DNA of 64,000 nt from an uncultured Hyphomicrobiales bacterium (GCA_903930435.1 CAIYYN010000065.1:62001-126000); one strand, 5' to 3'. Shown: positions 21,917-30,995, counted from the first letter of the stretch. The notes: generated by a model not told the origin, from the sequence alone. Translations and numbers: made by a program.

Positions 21917-22381
21917 ATCGCCTCCTGAAAGCCGGTCACCTGGCAAAGGACTGCTGCGGCGGCAGCTATTTTGAACGGCGCGCATTTTTTCGAACCGAAG
22001 CCGAAAAGCACTCGTGGATCCCCAGTGCAAAATGTCGCCCAAAAAATCCCCGACCGATGCGCGGCCATCAAACAGTGAAGCCTGAACAGTAGGGGCTGGT
22101 GATCAAGCCGTGCAGCATCGGCATTTACCTGTGTGCGTGACGACGCACACCAATTGCGATCAGATCATCCGGCGTAGCGTGATGTGCATGTTGAGCGGGA
22201 CATCCTTGGCGCTGGCAGCCATAACCGTCGACTCGAGGCGGTCTTGGCTGCTGTTCGGACATTCGCGGCACTGGTCAGTGCGGTCCGCAATTCCCCGTCT
22301 CGGTCAGTAACGCGGCAAAGGGCTGATGCCTGACAGCGACCTAGCTTCGCTCTGACATCGGCAGCAATTGATATAATTCAG
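21917..22381. other. Intergenic region, presumed promoter region of the transketolase operon
   Basis: No convincing gene is seen. It should hold the promoter of the minus-strand pentose-phosphate operon, but no clear -35/-10 pair could be assigned. At 22322-22362 an imperfect stem (outer GCTGATG/CATCGGC, inner AGCGA/TCGCT) lies just downstream of the response-regulator gene and may end its transcript; it lacks a T-run. Confidence 0.4.
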
Positions 22382-22798
22382 CTAACTCAAAAGCTGTAAT
22401 CCACGCGGCAAGGAACGTTTTAATTTTCCGGTCAGTGCAAGTCCTAACACAATCTCCAGGCTGCATACGAGGTCAATGGATAAATAGGGTTTAACAAGGT
22501 AAGCTTCGCCGATCGCATCCTGCAGAAAACTCAAAGAATTTTGCCCAGTTACATATAGAATCCCTAATTTACTTCGCTCACGGAGCTTGGTTCCGACTTC
22601 TGTTCCTCGTTCACCATCCTTCAGCCCGTAGTCGATCAACGCCAAATCTGGCGCTTGCCATCTACCAACATCCAGTGCATCTTTGACCGAATTGACAACA
22701 CCACAGACTTCAAATCCATTTCCAGTCAATAATTCTTCGGTCAAATCAGCTATCAGCACATCGTCTTCTACGATCAGAACCCTGGGGCGACAGTGCAT
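22382..22798 (-). CDS. Single-domain response regulator (CheY-like receiver)
   Basis: A 138-residue receiver domain with no output domain. The acidic pair lies in VLIVEDDVLIADL, the phospho-acceptor Asp in LALIDYGLKDGE, the conserved Thr in ILYVTGQN and the conserved Lys in AYLVKPY. All phosphorylation residues are present. I start it at the ATG at 22796-22798, with GGA seven bases upstream; a TTG four codons earlier is possible. No histidine kinase lies next to it, so it is an orphan that probably acts through protein-protein contacts. It is flanked by long non-coding stretches, and its base composition is more AT-rich than the metabolic block, so it may have a separate history. Confidence 0.9.
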   Translation of the reverse strand: MHCRPRVLIVEDDVLIADLTEELLTGNGFEVCGVVNSVKDALDVGRWQAPDLALIDYGLKDGERGTEVGTKLRERSKLGILYVTGQNSLSFLQDAIGEAYLVKPYLSIDLVCSLEIVLGLALTGKLKRSLPRGLQLLS

Positions 22799-23112
22799 AT
22801 CAAATTCCAATCACTGGTGACGGTTGTTCGCGCTAATAGTCCGGGCGATAATACTCAAAATCGCGTGGCATATTTTCGACGATGCCTCCCGTCGCGAATG
22901 AAGTTTTGAAACCTGATCGGGAATTTCCGACCAGCAAAACACGCCCTTCGTAAACAGCGCGAAGTTCAATCGGCTCCACCTGAATTTCACAAACCGACGC
23001 GGAGCGCGCCGGACGGTTTCGAACGTTGATCAGCGTTCAATAGCGCCACCCGCGGCGATCTTCGGAGCACCGTTGTAGCACATTGCGACCGCCGACTATT
23101 GAGGGCAATCCA

Positions 23113-23142
23113 GGCTTCGGCAAGAGGACATTTGCCGAAGCC
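23113..23142 (-). terminator. Hairpin downstream of the PRC-barrel gene (second of two)
   Basis: Perfect 11-bp arms GGCTTCGGCAA (23113-23123) and TTGCCGAAGCC (23132-23142) with an 8-base loop. It lies 45 bases beyond the PRC-barrel gene stop and follows a first hairpin. There is no T-run directly after it, so a protective or back-up terminator role is inferred. Confidence 0.5.
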
Positions 23143-23156
23143 GCGTTGAGATCAAA

Positions 23157-23181
23157 GGATAGGGCAAGACTTGCCCTATCC
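23157..23181 (-). terminator. Intrinsic terminator of the PRC-barrel gene
   Basis: Arms GGATAGGGCAAG (23157-23168) and CTTGCCCTATCC (23170-23181) are perfectly complementary, and in the minus-strand direction the stem is followed by TTTGAT. It begins a few bases after the PRC-barrel stop codon. Confidence 0.7.
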
Positions 23182-23187
23182 GACGGG

Positions 23188-23664
23188 TTAGCCTTGTTTG
23201 GCGGGTTCAAAGGCGACGGCTGCCTTCAAAGCTTCCTTCGTGACATGCAGAGCGAGGTGGCGGGCACCCTTGGAATCTTTCGTCTGAACGATTGAGGCGT
23301 AGGTCACAGCGACCTTCTTTTCGTCCATTCCGAGAAAGCCTCCGACACCGACGATGACGCCGACGACCGAGCCATCGCTGCTGAGGATCAGATCATTCAC
23401 ATCGCCGATCTTCTCATCGGACATCCCGTAGACCTTGGCACCGACGATCGTGCTGGACAGCGTCTGACCTGACGCCTGGCGCGGCAGCATGACCACCGTC
23501 TCCTGAACACTGGCCGCCGAAACCACAGGCTTCGACGGTGTAACGGTGGTGTCGTCCGCCGGCTTGACCATCGGCACAACGGTCGTTGCAGCCGGAGTCG
23601 TCGCAGTCTGGGCGTAGGCAAGGGAAACAACCGAAGTTGCCAGAATTGTTCCGACCAAAACCAT
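23188..23664 (-). CDS. PRC-barrel domain protein with N-terminal signal sequence
   Basis: A 158-residue predicted exported protein. The N-terminus MVLVGTILATSVVSLAYAQ looks like a signal peptide cut after AYA, but the basic n-region is missing, so translation may start a few codons upstream. A Thr/Pro/Val-rich linker follows. Residues about 80-155 form a PRC-barrel: IVGAKVYGMSDEKIGDVNDLILSSDG and VGVGGFLGMDEKKVAV. Such exported PRC-barrel proteins are common in rhizobia and are linked to envelope or osmotic stress, but no molecular function is established. RBS-like AGGAA precedes the ATG. Two hairpins follow the stop. It stands alone between long non-coding regions. Confidence 0.85.
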   Translation of the reverse strand: MVLVGTILATSVVSLAYAQTATTPAATTVVPMVKPADDTTVTPSKPVVSAASVQETVVMLPRQASGQTLSSTIVGAKVYGMSDEKIGDVNDLILSSDGSVVGVIVGVGGFLGMDEKKVAVTYASIVQTKDSKGARHLALHVTKEALKAAVAFEPAKQG

Positions 23665-24230
23665 CTTGTTCCTGACGTTTCCTTTAATCTTTGGTGCTGA
23701 GTTATCAAATCAGTCAACCTTGCTAAATTGCATGATCGAGCTGGCTGCTTGACGAAATACCAATCGACGCCCACCGCGTTTTTACTGAGCGAGCGCGGCT
23801 TTCAATAGCTTCGGAAAGTACCTGTTGGCTGTAAATTGCCAAAAATAAATTCGCTAATATTTCGAATTATTTGAAACATTGTCTAGAAGAATGAAGTGCC
23901 CTTCAACCCGCAAACTTCTTTGGATCCCCCGCCGTCGCTGTGCCGCGCGACTGTCCGGCGCGGTTCCACATAACCATCCCAGGATACTCGAATGACGCGG
24001 GTGCTTGATCCAAATTGTGAGCAGGAGCCGAAGGCGCGGAGGCTTCCCGACTTTTGCTTTCGAACGCGTTTCACGGTTCTGGCGGGTAGTTTCCGACTCT
24101 GCCGATCTGGGGCGACCAAACCTAAAAATGGACTTGGACGAGATGTGTGGCCGCAAATACGTGATGGCGGGTACCCCGTCGACGCCCGCCGAATTCGAGT
24201 GGACAGGCGTCAACTTTGGCAGGCTCATGA
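23665..24230. other. Intergenic region with no recognised gene
   Basis: It contains an AT-rich stretch around 23690-23880 that probably holds the promoter of the PRC-barrel gene. Open frames across 23850-24230 on both strands have no recognisable domain and unusual composition, so I treat them as chance. Confidence 0.5.
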
Positions 24231-24968
24231 ATGACAGACTTGGACCCAACGTCTGCGGAACGGCTAATCGCGCCGCCCGTAAGACAAACCGAACATCACC
24301 TGATTGGACGCATCGGCTGGCTGCGGGCGGCTGTCCTTGGAGCGAATGACGGGATCATCTCGACCGCGAGTCTCGTTGTCGGCGTTGCTGCTGCCTCAAC
24401 GTCTAATCATGAAATCATCATTGCGGGAATGGCGGGACTTGTCGCCGGGGCCTTGTCGATGGCGGCCGGCGAATATGTATCCGTGAGTTCTCAGGCCGAT
24501 ACGGAGACAGCGGACCTAGACCGTGAGCGCCGGGAACTTTCCGATGACCCCTCCGGAGAACTGGATGAGCTTGCAGAAATTTATGGCAACCGCGGGCTCA
24601 AACCAGCCTTAGCGCGGCGAGTTGCTTCAGAGTTGATGGCGGATGGGGCGCTCGCCGCCCATGCCCGCGACGAGCTGGGAATGTCCACGCAACTGACGGC
24701 TCGCCCGATCCAGGCAGCCTTCACGTCGGCGCTCACATTCACCTTCGGCGCAGCAATACCGGTCGGCATCACCTTTTTTGCACCAGCAACGCGGATTGGT
24801 CTGGTAGTATCAGGCGGTTCACTCGTTGGATTGGCCGCACTTGGTGCCATCGGTGCAGTCGTCGGCGGGGCCGGCATCCTTCGACCCACCATTAGAGTGA
24901 CTTTCTGGGGTGCCTTCGCAATGGCCGCCACTGCTGCAATAGGATCGCTAGTGGGAAAGGCGATCTGA
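24231..24968 (+). CDS. VIT/CCC1 family membrane transporter
   Basis: A 245-residue membrane protein of the VIT1/CCC1 family (vacuolar iron transporter-like). In characterised members this family moves Fe2+ or Mn2+. Diagnostic blocks: WLRAAVLGANDGIISTASLVVGV (first helix), then MAGLVAGALSMAAGEYVSVSSQ. A cytoplasmic loop follows with ELSDDPSGELDELAEIYGNRGL and ARDELG, then three C-terminal helices. The Asp and Met residues of the first two helices that line the metal path in plant VIT1 appear to be kept. AGG lies seven bases before the ATG. It stands alone, followed by about 390 bases without a gene. Metal specificity is not readable. Confidence 0.9.
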   Translation: MTDLDPTSAERLIAPPVRQTEHHLIGRIGWLRAAVLGANDGIISTASLVVGVAAASTSNHEIIIAGMAGLVAGALSMAAGEYVSVSSQADTETADLDRERRELSDDPSGELDELAEIYGNRGLKPALARRVASELMADGALAAHARDELGMSTQLTARPIQAAFTSALTFTFGAAIPVGITFFAPATRIGLVVSGGSLVGLAALGAIGAVVGGAGILRPTIRVTFWGAFAMAATAAIGSLVGKAI

Positions 24969-25359
24969 AGCCGTTTGCCGGACGAGTTCGGGTGACAAGC
25001 TCTGTGTACGGCTGATTGCGCCACAGATAATTTCAGATGGGCCGAAGTGGCTCGATGGCAATTCGTCGAAGCAAGATCGATATCGCGGCGAAAGCCTAGG
25101 CTGGTTCGCCGAATATACGCAACTCCGACAATTCTTTCCAGCCATGCTCCGCCGCCTGACCGCTGACGCTCACGACAGTGACGTTACGTAAATGAGCGTA
25201 GATGCTTTGATCGCTCTAAGTATATCCCGACGCTGCCCTCCGATTTTCGCTGTAGGATAGGCTGCCACTCAGATTATCGGCGACGTTTTGAGTCAGCGGC
25301 TTTGCCGCCTGACCACGGCCAACGTCATCGTCATAGCTGCTTAGCCAAAGGACACCCAG
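24969..25359. other. Intergenic region with no recognised gene
   Basis: No domain-bearing frame, RNA gene or strong inverted repeat is seen. It presumably carries the promoter of the downstream stress-protein gene; a TATATCC at about 25216 is the only -10-like element noticed. Confidence 0.45.
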
Positions 25360-25908
25360 ATGGAAAATCGTGGATCTCTCGTCGCCGTCTTTACAGATCA
25401 CAAGGCGGCCGAAACGGCCATCAGGGCATTGGCTGCAGGTGGTTTTGATATCAAGGACCTCAGCATTGTCGGCAAAGGTTATTCGGTTGAGGAAACAGTT
25501 ACCGGCTTCTATTCGACCGGCGATCGGATAAAGTTCTGGGGCGCGGAAGGTGCAATGTGGGGCGGCCTCTGGGGATTGTTCTTTGGCGGTCTTTTCCTGA
25601 CCGTCCCCTTGATTGGTGGTGTGGTCGTCCTGGGTGGCCTTGCCACTATCATTGCGGCCGGCATCGAGAATGCGATTGTGGTCGGGACCTTGGGCGTGAT
25701 CGGCGCGGGGCTTTATAGCCTCGGGATTCCGACGGACAGCGTGCTCAAATACGAGACGGCCATTAATACAGATGGATTCCTCGTCATGGCCCACGGCAGT
25801 GACGTCGCGCTGGGCCGCGCGAAAGCCATCCTGGCCAGCAACAAGCCTGACCACATCGCCTTTCACTCCGGCGTGCCGACAGCTTTGACGTCACCGCTCG
25901 TCGCTTGA
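25360..25908 (+). CDS. General stress protein-like glycine-rich membrane protein
   Basis: A 182-residue protein. Residues 1-60 form a small alpha/beta domain (LVAVFTDHKAAETAIRALAAGGFDIKDLSIVGKGY) typical of the general-stress-protein family (GspM/YflT-like). A long Gly-rich hydrophobic centre follows (GAMWGGLWGLFFGGLFLTVPLIGG and a second helix). A C-terminal beta-alpha unit (GFLVMAHGSDVALGRAKAIL) ends it. The hydrophobic hairpin suggests membrane insertion with both ends in the cytoplasm. The role is unknown; relatives are induced by general stress. It lies 52 bases before the HlyD-ABC export operon on the same strand and might be co-transcribed. Confidence 0.8.
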   Translation: MENRGSLVAVFTDHKAAETAIRALAAGGFDIKDLSIVGKGYSVEETVTGFYSTGDRIKFWGAEGAMWGGLWGLFFGGLFLTVPLIGGVVVLGGLATIIAAGIENAIVVGTLGVIGAGLYSLGIPTDSVLKYETAINTDGFLVMAHGSDVALGRAKAILASNKPDHIAFHSGVPTALTSPLVA

Positions 25909-25960
25909 GATTGTCTCTGTACTTCGGCGAAAACGATGACGGCACGGCGGAATTAGTTCA

Positions 25961-26980
25961 ATGGTGGAAAATACCGTTAAGTGGACGCCGATGCGGATCC
26001 TTTTGGGGGTGTTGCTTCTGATTGTGATCGGAACAACTGTCTGGTGGTTCTTTCTCCGCAGCCGTCCAGCGGTGCTCGTCGAATGGCAGGGCTACGCCGA
26101 AGCTGACTACGTCAAGGCCGGTCCGACCCAACAGGGGCTGATCACCGCCGTGCACGTCGCGCGCGGAGACCGGGTCCTTCAGGGCGCCTCGCTGTTCGAC
26201 CAGGACGATACATTTGACACCGATGCAGCCAATCAGGCTGCACGCCAACTCGGCGCAGCCCTGGATCAGCTAGCCAACCTGAAGAGCCCGTCGAAGCCGA
26301 CGGAAATCGCTGCGGCCGATGCCAATCTGGCCGAGGCGGTCGCCGCGCGCGACAAGACACAGTCCGATCTCACCCGCAATCAAAAGCTCCTCTTGAAGGG
26401 CTACGTCACAGACCAACTGGTCGACCAGGAAGCAGCGGATCTGCGATCTGCAGGCTCGAAAGTGCTGGGACTTCAGGCCGTGCTGAAACAGGCGCAATCA
26501 CCGCTCGGCCGAGATGGGGAAATCAGGACACAATCCGCTGCTGTCGAGGCCGCAAGCGCAGCACTTGCCATGGCGCGATGGCGGGTTGCCCAGCGTCATG
26601 TTATTTCGCCGGTCAGCGGTGTCATAGCCGATGTATTGGCTCGCCCAGGCGAAACATTGGTAGCCAGCGCGCCCGTCGTTTCGATCCTGCCGCCAGCGAA
26701 TATCTTCGTTCGCTTCTTTATTCCGGAGCCGGAATTGCCGCATGTGCATTCGGGTGATGACGTCACGCTGCTCTGCGACACATGTCCACCCGACCTCAAG
26801 GCAAAAATCTCGTTTATCGCGCCGCAGTCGGAGTTTACGCCGCCGGTGATTTACAGCGAGTCCACGCGCGGCAAGCTCGTCTTTCTCGCCGAGGCCCGGC
26901 CGGCAATCGAGGGTGCAGTGCTGCTCAATCCCGGCCAACCCGTTACCGTGCGCCCGCACCAACAAGGCAACGGGCCTTGA
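25961..26980 (+). CDS. HlyD/EmrA family membrane-fusion protein
   Basis: Periplasmic adaptor of an ABC exporter, 339 residues. One N-terminal membrane helix (ILLGVLLLIVIGTTVWWFFL, residues about 8-27) is followed by a biotinyl-lipoyl-like half (YVKAGPTQQGLITAVHVARGDRVLQGASLFD). A coiled-coil hairpin comes next (AARQLGAALDQLANLK through AVLKQAQSP), then the second lipoyl half (VISPVSGVIADVLARPGE) and a beta-barrel. Its last codons overlap the ATP-binding subunit gene. The layout adaptor-ATPase-permease matches YhiI/YhhJ-type export systems. The substrate is unknown. An outer-membrane partner is not encoded here. Confidence 0.9.
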   Translation: MVENTVKWTPMRILLGVLLLIVIGTTVWWFFLRSRPAVLVEWQGYAEADYVKAGPTQQGLITAVHVARGDRVLQGASLFDQDDTFDTDAANQAARQLGAALDQLANLKSPSKPTEIAAADANLAEAVAARDKTQSDLTRNQKLLLKGYVTDQLVDQEAADLRSAGSKVLGLQAVLKQAQSPLGRDGEIRTQSAAVEAASAALAMARWRVAQRHVISPVSGVIADVLARPGETLVASAPVVSILPPANIFVRFFIPEPELPHVHSGDDVTLLCDTCPPDLKAKISFIAPQSEFTPPVIYSESTRGKLVFLAEARPAIEGAVLLNPGQPVTVRPHQQGNGP

Positions 26981-27891
26981 CCGGCGCCGTCATCGACGTT
27001 CGCGAACTGAGCAAGCGGTTCGGGACACGACAGGTCGTCGAGGGACTGACGTTGCAGGTGGCCAAGGGTGAAATCTGCGGCTTTCTCGGTGCCAATGGCA
27101 GCGGCAAGACCACGACCATCCGCATGCTCTGCGGTCTGCTGGTGCCGGATGCGGGACAGGGCACGTGTATCGGCTTCGACATCATCGCCCAGGCTGCCCT
27201 GATCCGCCGGCATGTCGGCTATATGACACAGAAATTCAGCCTCTACGAAGACCTGTCCGTCTTCGAAAATCTCGATTTCGTTTCGCGGGTCTACGAGACG
27301 CCTGAGCGGAAGAAAGTCATCGTCGATATCATGGAGCGTATGGGGCTGGTCGACCGGCGGGACCAGTTGGCGGGGCAGCTCTCTGGCGGCTGGAAGCAGC
27401 GGCTGGCGCTTGCGGCCTGCGTCATGCATCGGCCCGAGCTGTTGCTGCTCGACGAGCCGACGTCAGGCGTCGACGCGCTTGCCCGCCGCGAGTTCTGGGA
27501 TCTGATCATTGACATGGCGGCCGAGGGTCTCACCGTCCTCGTGTCCACCCACTACATGGACGAAGCCGAGCGCTGCTCACGCATCGTCTATCTGGCCGAC
27601 GGCCATATTGTTGTCCAGGGCAGCGCCGAAGAGGTGACGCGGCAGGCAGGTCTCGTCACATTTGACGGCAGCGGAGCCGGGATCGATACCGTTGCCCGGG
27701 TCCTGCGCCAGGCCAAAGGCATCGAGGCCGCAGCGGTCTTCGGCCGCTCGCTGCATGTGGCAGGCACGGATCGCAGCGCCGTGACCGCGGCTCTCCATGC
27801 AACAGCCGGCGACCTGCATTGGACCGAGGTAGAGCCTCGGCTCGAAGACGCTTTCATTCACATGCTGAGTGCGAAGGTCGGCCCGCCATGA
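26977..27891 (+). CDS. ABC transporter ATP-binding protein
   Basis: ATPase subunit of the export system, about 304 residues. I choose the TTG at 26977, which overlaps the adaptor stop codon (TTGA) and directly precedes the conserved start VIDVRELSKRFG. The ATG at 26782 would add a 65-residue non-homologous extension inside the upstream gene. Walker A GANGSGKTT, Q-loop YMTQKFSLYEDL, signature LSGGWKQRLALA and Walker B LLLLDEPTSGVD are intact. The C-terminal part resembles the DrrA-type regulatory tail. Its stop overlaps the permease start (ATGA at 27888-27891), so all three subunits look translationally coupled. Confidence 0.92.
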   Translation: MTGAVIDVRELSKRFGTRQVVEGLTLQVAKGEICGFLGANGSGKTTTIRMLCGLLVPDAGQGTCIGFDIIAQAALIRRHVGYMTQKFSLYEDLSVFENLDFVSRVYETPERKKVIVDIMERMGLVDRRDQLAGQLSGGWKQRLALAACVMHRPELLLLDEPTSGVDALARREFWDLIIDMAAEGLTVLVSTHYMDEAERCSRIVYLADGHIVVQGSAEEVTRQAGLVTFDGSGAGIDTVARVLRQAKGIEAAAVFGRSLHVAGTDRSAVTAALHATAGDLHWTEVEPRLEDAFIHMLSAKVGPP

Positions 27892-29012
27892 CCGGATTTT
27901 CGTTCGAGCGCCTCTTTGCCCTCCTCGCCAAGGAATGGATTCAGGTCCGGCGTGATGCGATGACGCTCAGAATCCTGATCCTCATCCCGATCATGCAGGT
28001 GTTTTTGTTCGGATATGCGATCAATTCCGATCCAAAACACTTGCCGACAGGTCTCCTGTCCACGGATCACTCCAAATACGAACGCACCATCGTCGCGTCA
28101 CTGAAGAATTCCGGCTATTTCGACATTGTTCCACTCCAAAGCGAGGCCGAAGCGGAAGCTGGACTGGCCGGGGGCACATTGCTCTTTGTCATCGACATCC
28201 CACCCGGCTTTGACCGCGCGGTCGATCGCGGCGAGGCACCGTCCATCCTTGTCGACGCCGACGCGACCGATCCGTCCGCGATCGGCAATGCGACAGCGGC
28301 GCTTGCCTCGCTCGGCGCTGACCTGCAGCGCGACTTGCCCGCGATCGTGCGCAGTTCGCCGCAGCTCCAAGCCTTCCAGTTCGTCGTCCACGCCCGCTAC
28401 AATCCGGAACAGCTGACGGTTCTCAATATCGTCCCGGGCCTCATCTGCATCATCCTCACGTTTTCAACGCTGTTCGCAACGACGCTTTCCATCACCAAGG
28501 AGCGCGAGCGCGGCACGATGGAGAATCTGCTGGCGATGCCGATCCGGCCGCTTGAGGTCATGATCGCCAAGATCACGCCCTATCTGGCGATCGGCTATGC
28601 GCAGGCGGCTTTAGTGCTGATTGCCTCGGCGCTGTTTTTCCACATGCCGATCCGGGGTTCGATCCCGCTGCTGCTTCTGGCGCTCGGGCTCTTCATGAGC
28701 GGCAATCTGGCCCTCGGCGTGACCCTATCGACGATATCAACAAACCAGATGCAGGCGACGCAACTGGCCCAATTCACACTCATGCCGTCGTTCCTGCTCT
28801 CGGGCTTCATCTTCCCGTTTCGTGGCATGCCCGTCTGGGCTCAGTGGGCGGGCGAGGTCTTTCCGATCACCCATGCCATCCGCATCGTGCGCGGCATGTT
28901 GCTCAAAGGAAACGGGTGGGTTGAGATCGTGCCTGATCTCTGGCCAATCGCATTGTTCACGGGAATTACAGTCACGGTCGCCGTTTGGTTTTACAAGGAA
29001 ACGCTTGATTAG
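27888..29012 (+). CDS. ABC-2 type permease
   Basis: Membrane subunit of the exporter, 374 residues, from the ATG that overlaps the ATPase stop. One N-terminal helix (MTLRILILIPIMQVFLFGYAI) is followed by a large periplasmic domain (about residues 45-180) and five C-terminal helices. The cytoplasmic coupling motif ITKERERGTMENLLAMPIRP is typical of ABC-2 permeases of the YhhJ/YbhS class. In this class one polypeptide usually dimerises, although a second permease gene is common; only one is seen here. It ends the operon and about 320 bases without a gene follow. Confidence 0.92.
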   Translation: MTGFSFERLFALLAKEWIQVRRDAMTLRILILIPIMQVFLFGYAINSDPKHLPTGLLSTDHSKYERTIVASLKNSGYFDIVPLQSEAEAEAGLAGGTLLFVIDIPPGFDRAVDRGEAPSILVDADATDPSAIGNATAALASLGADLQRDLPAIVRSSPQLQAFQFVVHARYNPEQLTVLNIVPGLICIILTFSTLFATTLSITKERERGTMENLLAMPIRPLEVMIAKITPYLAIGYAQAALVLIASALFFHMPIRGSIPLLLLALGLFMSGNLALGVTLSTISTNQMQATQLAQFTLMPSFLLSGFIFPFRGMPVWAQWAGEVFPITHAIRIVRGMLLKGNGWVEIVPDLWPIALFTGITVTVAVWFYKETLD

Positions 29013-29333
29013 AGCCCGGAGCGCATACGGCAACATTCAAAAACGCGGCCACAATTCAAACTTTCATAATTTTCCATGCACCCTGAATCTTCCGGAAAAT
29101 TGCCCGTCCAAAGGTCATTCGCGACTGATCTCCCATTAAAATTGCGCCCTTCTCTGATCCCGCCGCCGGGCATGGCCCTGCGTAGATGCCGGGGCTGCCG
29201 GCGGCGCGTTGAGATGAACTATCTTTGGTTCGTTCGTGACCGCCACGTAGCAATACGTGACCGCATTCTGGTCAAAAGACTGGCACGCCGACGCGATTTC
29301 TACGCGGTTAAATTGAGCCTGTGGAGTTAAACA
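29013..29333. other. Intergenic region with GC-rich hairpin
   Basis: No gene is seen. A 9-bp perfect inverted repeat, CGCCGCCGG (29161-29169) and CCGGCGGCG (29198-29206), could form a stable hairpin between the permease and the oleate hydratase gene, but no T-run follows. It may end the exporter transcript or sit in the hydratase leader. Confidence 0.45.
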
Positions 29334-30995
29334 ATGCCGATATCACTCGCCCCCATTGCCCCACCCGACACCGGTTCAACGCTTCGACCACATCGCCGGG
29401 CCTATCTCGTCGGCGGCGGTATTGCCTCCATGGCAGCAGCTGCGATCATGATCCGTGACGGCGATATGCTCGGTCAGGATATTTCAATCATCGAACAACT
29501 CGACAGGCTCGGAGGCAGTCTCGATGGGGCTGGCTCGCCGGAGGGCGGATACGTCCTGCGCGGCGGGCGCATGTTCGAAAGCAAATATGTCTGCACCTAC
29601 GAACTGTTTGCCTCAATCCCGACGCTCGATCACAGTCGAACCGTCACCGACGAAATTCTCACTTGGAATGAGACGATCCATACATCGTCAAAATCGCGGC
29701 TATTTCGCAACGGACAGCGGCAGACCGCCCCGAAATTCGGACTGAGCGAGCGTCACATCCTGACAATCGAACGGCTGGCCATTGAGCCGGAGCACATGCT
29801 TGGGCGCAGCCGGATTGCTGACCAGTTCGATCCGTCGTTCTTCCAGACCGACTTCTGGTTCATGTGGTGCACCACCTTTGCCTTCCAGCCCTGGCACAGC
29901 GCGGTCGAGTTCAAACGCTATCTTGTCCGGTTTTCCCATATGGTCGACGGCTTTGAACGTCTCCAGGGCATCATGCGAACTGTCTACAATCAGTATGATT
30001 CCTTGGTCCGTCCGCTTGAGGCATGGCTCGTCGAGCGCGGCGTGGTCTTCGAGATGAACTCGACAGTGATCGGCATCGAATTCGCAAATAATCACAGAGA
30101 TTTAGTACCAACCCGCATCGACTGTCTCAAGGCTGGTTCACCGCGCAGCATCCCGGTCGGTCTCAATGATCTGGTGCTGATCACGCTCGGCTCGATGACG
30201 GAGGCGTCAAGCCTCGGCACGATGGACAGGCCACCGGTTGCCGCCGATTCGTCAACCAACGGATCATGGGGGCTCTGGGAAAAGATCGCCCTGGATCGTC
30301 CTGCCTTCGGGCGACCGAGTGTTTTTGCCGACCACGTCGACCAGTCGAAATGGGTGTCGTTCACAACAACCTTGCATGATGCAACCTTCCTGACGCTGGT
30401 TCGCGATCGGACTGGAAATGTCCCCGGTGAGGGCGGTCTCATTACTTTCCCCGACTCTGGCTGGCTCGCATCGATCGTGATTCCGTACCAACCGCATTTC
30501 ATTGGCCAGCCAAAGGATGTGTCCGTCTTTTGGGGGTATGGCCTGGCCGTCGACAAGCCGGGCGACTTTGTGAAAAAGCCGATGTCAAGGTGTTCCGGCC
30601 GTGAAATCATGACCGAGATCCTCGGGCATCTGGCCATCAAGGCGGAATCGGACGCCATTCTGAGCTCGTGCATATGCGTTCCCTGCATGATGCCTTTCAT
30701 CACCAGCCAGTTCATGCCGCGCGAGGCGGGCGACCGGCCCGCCGTCGTGCCTGCCGGAACGCGCAATCTGGCCTTCATCGGTCAGTTCTGCGAAATGCCT
30801 GATGATGTGGTCTTCACCGTCGAGTATTCGATCCGCTCGGCGCAGACGGCGGTCAACGCCCTGCTCAAGCTCGATCGTCCGCCGCCACCGGTTTACAAGG
30901 GCAGCCATGATCCCCGGGTGCTCTATAAGGCCTTCTTCGCATTACACGATCTTCGCGACCCGCTCGCAATGGCGCCGTTCGGCACAACGGCATGA
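29334..30995 (+). CDS. ohyA: Oleate hydratase (FAD-dependent, myosin-cross-reactive antigen family)
   Basis: Adds water to the cis-9 double bond of unsaturated fatty acids, giving 10-hydroxy fatty acids; FAD is structural. The 553-residue protein matches the family. Diagnostic motifs are the N-terminal FAD-binding AYLVGGGIASMAAAAIMI, LDRLGGSLDGAGSPEGGYV, the RGGRMFE loop, FWFMWCTTFAFQPWHSA, LITLGSMTEASSLG and the C-terminal FIGQFCEMPDDVVFTVEYS. It stands alone, downstream of the exporter operon and upstream of a small stress-type gene. In bacteria these enzymes detoxify or modify host or membrane unsaturated fatty acids, fitting the stress character of this segment. Confidence 0.93.
   Translation: MPISLAPIAPPDTGSTLRPHRRAYLVGGGIASMAAAAIMIRDGDMLGQDISIIEQLDRLGGSLDGAGSPEGGYVLRGGRMFESKYVCTYELFASIPTLDHSRTVTDEILTWNETIHTSSKSRLFRNGQRQTAPKFGLSERHILTIERLAIEPEHMLGRSRIADQFDPSFFQTDFWFMWCTTFAFQPWHSAVEFKRYLVRFSHMVDGFERLQGIMRTVYNQYDSLVRPLEAWLVERGVVFEMNSTVIGIEFANNHRDLVPTRIDCLKAGSPRSIPVGLNDLVLITLGSMTEASSLGTMDRPPVAADSSTNGSWGLWEKIALDRPAFGRPSVFADHVDQSKWVSFTTTLHDATFLTLVRDRTGNVPGEGGLITFPDSGWLASIVIPYQPHFIGQPKDVSVFWGYGLAVDKPGDFVKKPMSRCSGREIMTEILGHLAIKAESDAILSSCICVPCMMPFITSQFMPREAGDRPAVVPAGTRNLAFIGQFCEMPDDVVFTVEYSIRSAQTAVNALLKLDRPPPPVYKGSHDPRVLYKAFFALHDLRDPLAMAPFGTTA

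Noticed and set aside
23854-24249. 131-residue minus-strand frame before the VIT gene
   Set aside because: It is low in recognisable features, overlaps an AT-rich presumed promoter region and has no ribosome-binding site or domain.
26782-26976. N-terminal extension of the ABC ATPase from the ATG at 26782
   Set aside because: The extra 65 residues lie inside the HlyD gene and do not resemble the family; the TTG at 26977 overlapping the stop codon is better.
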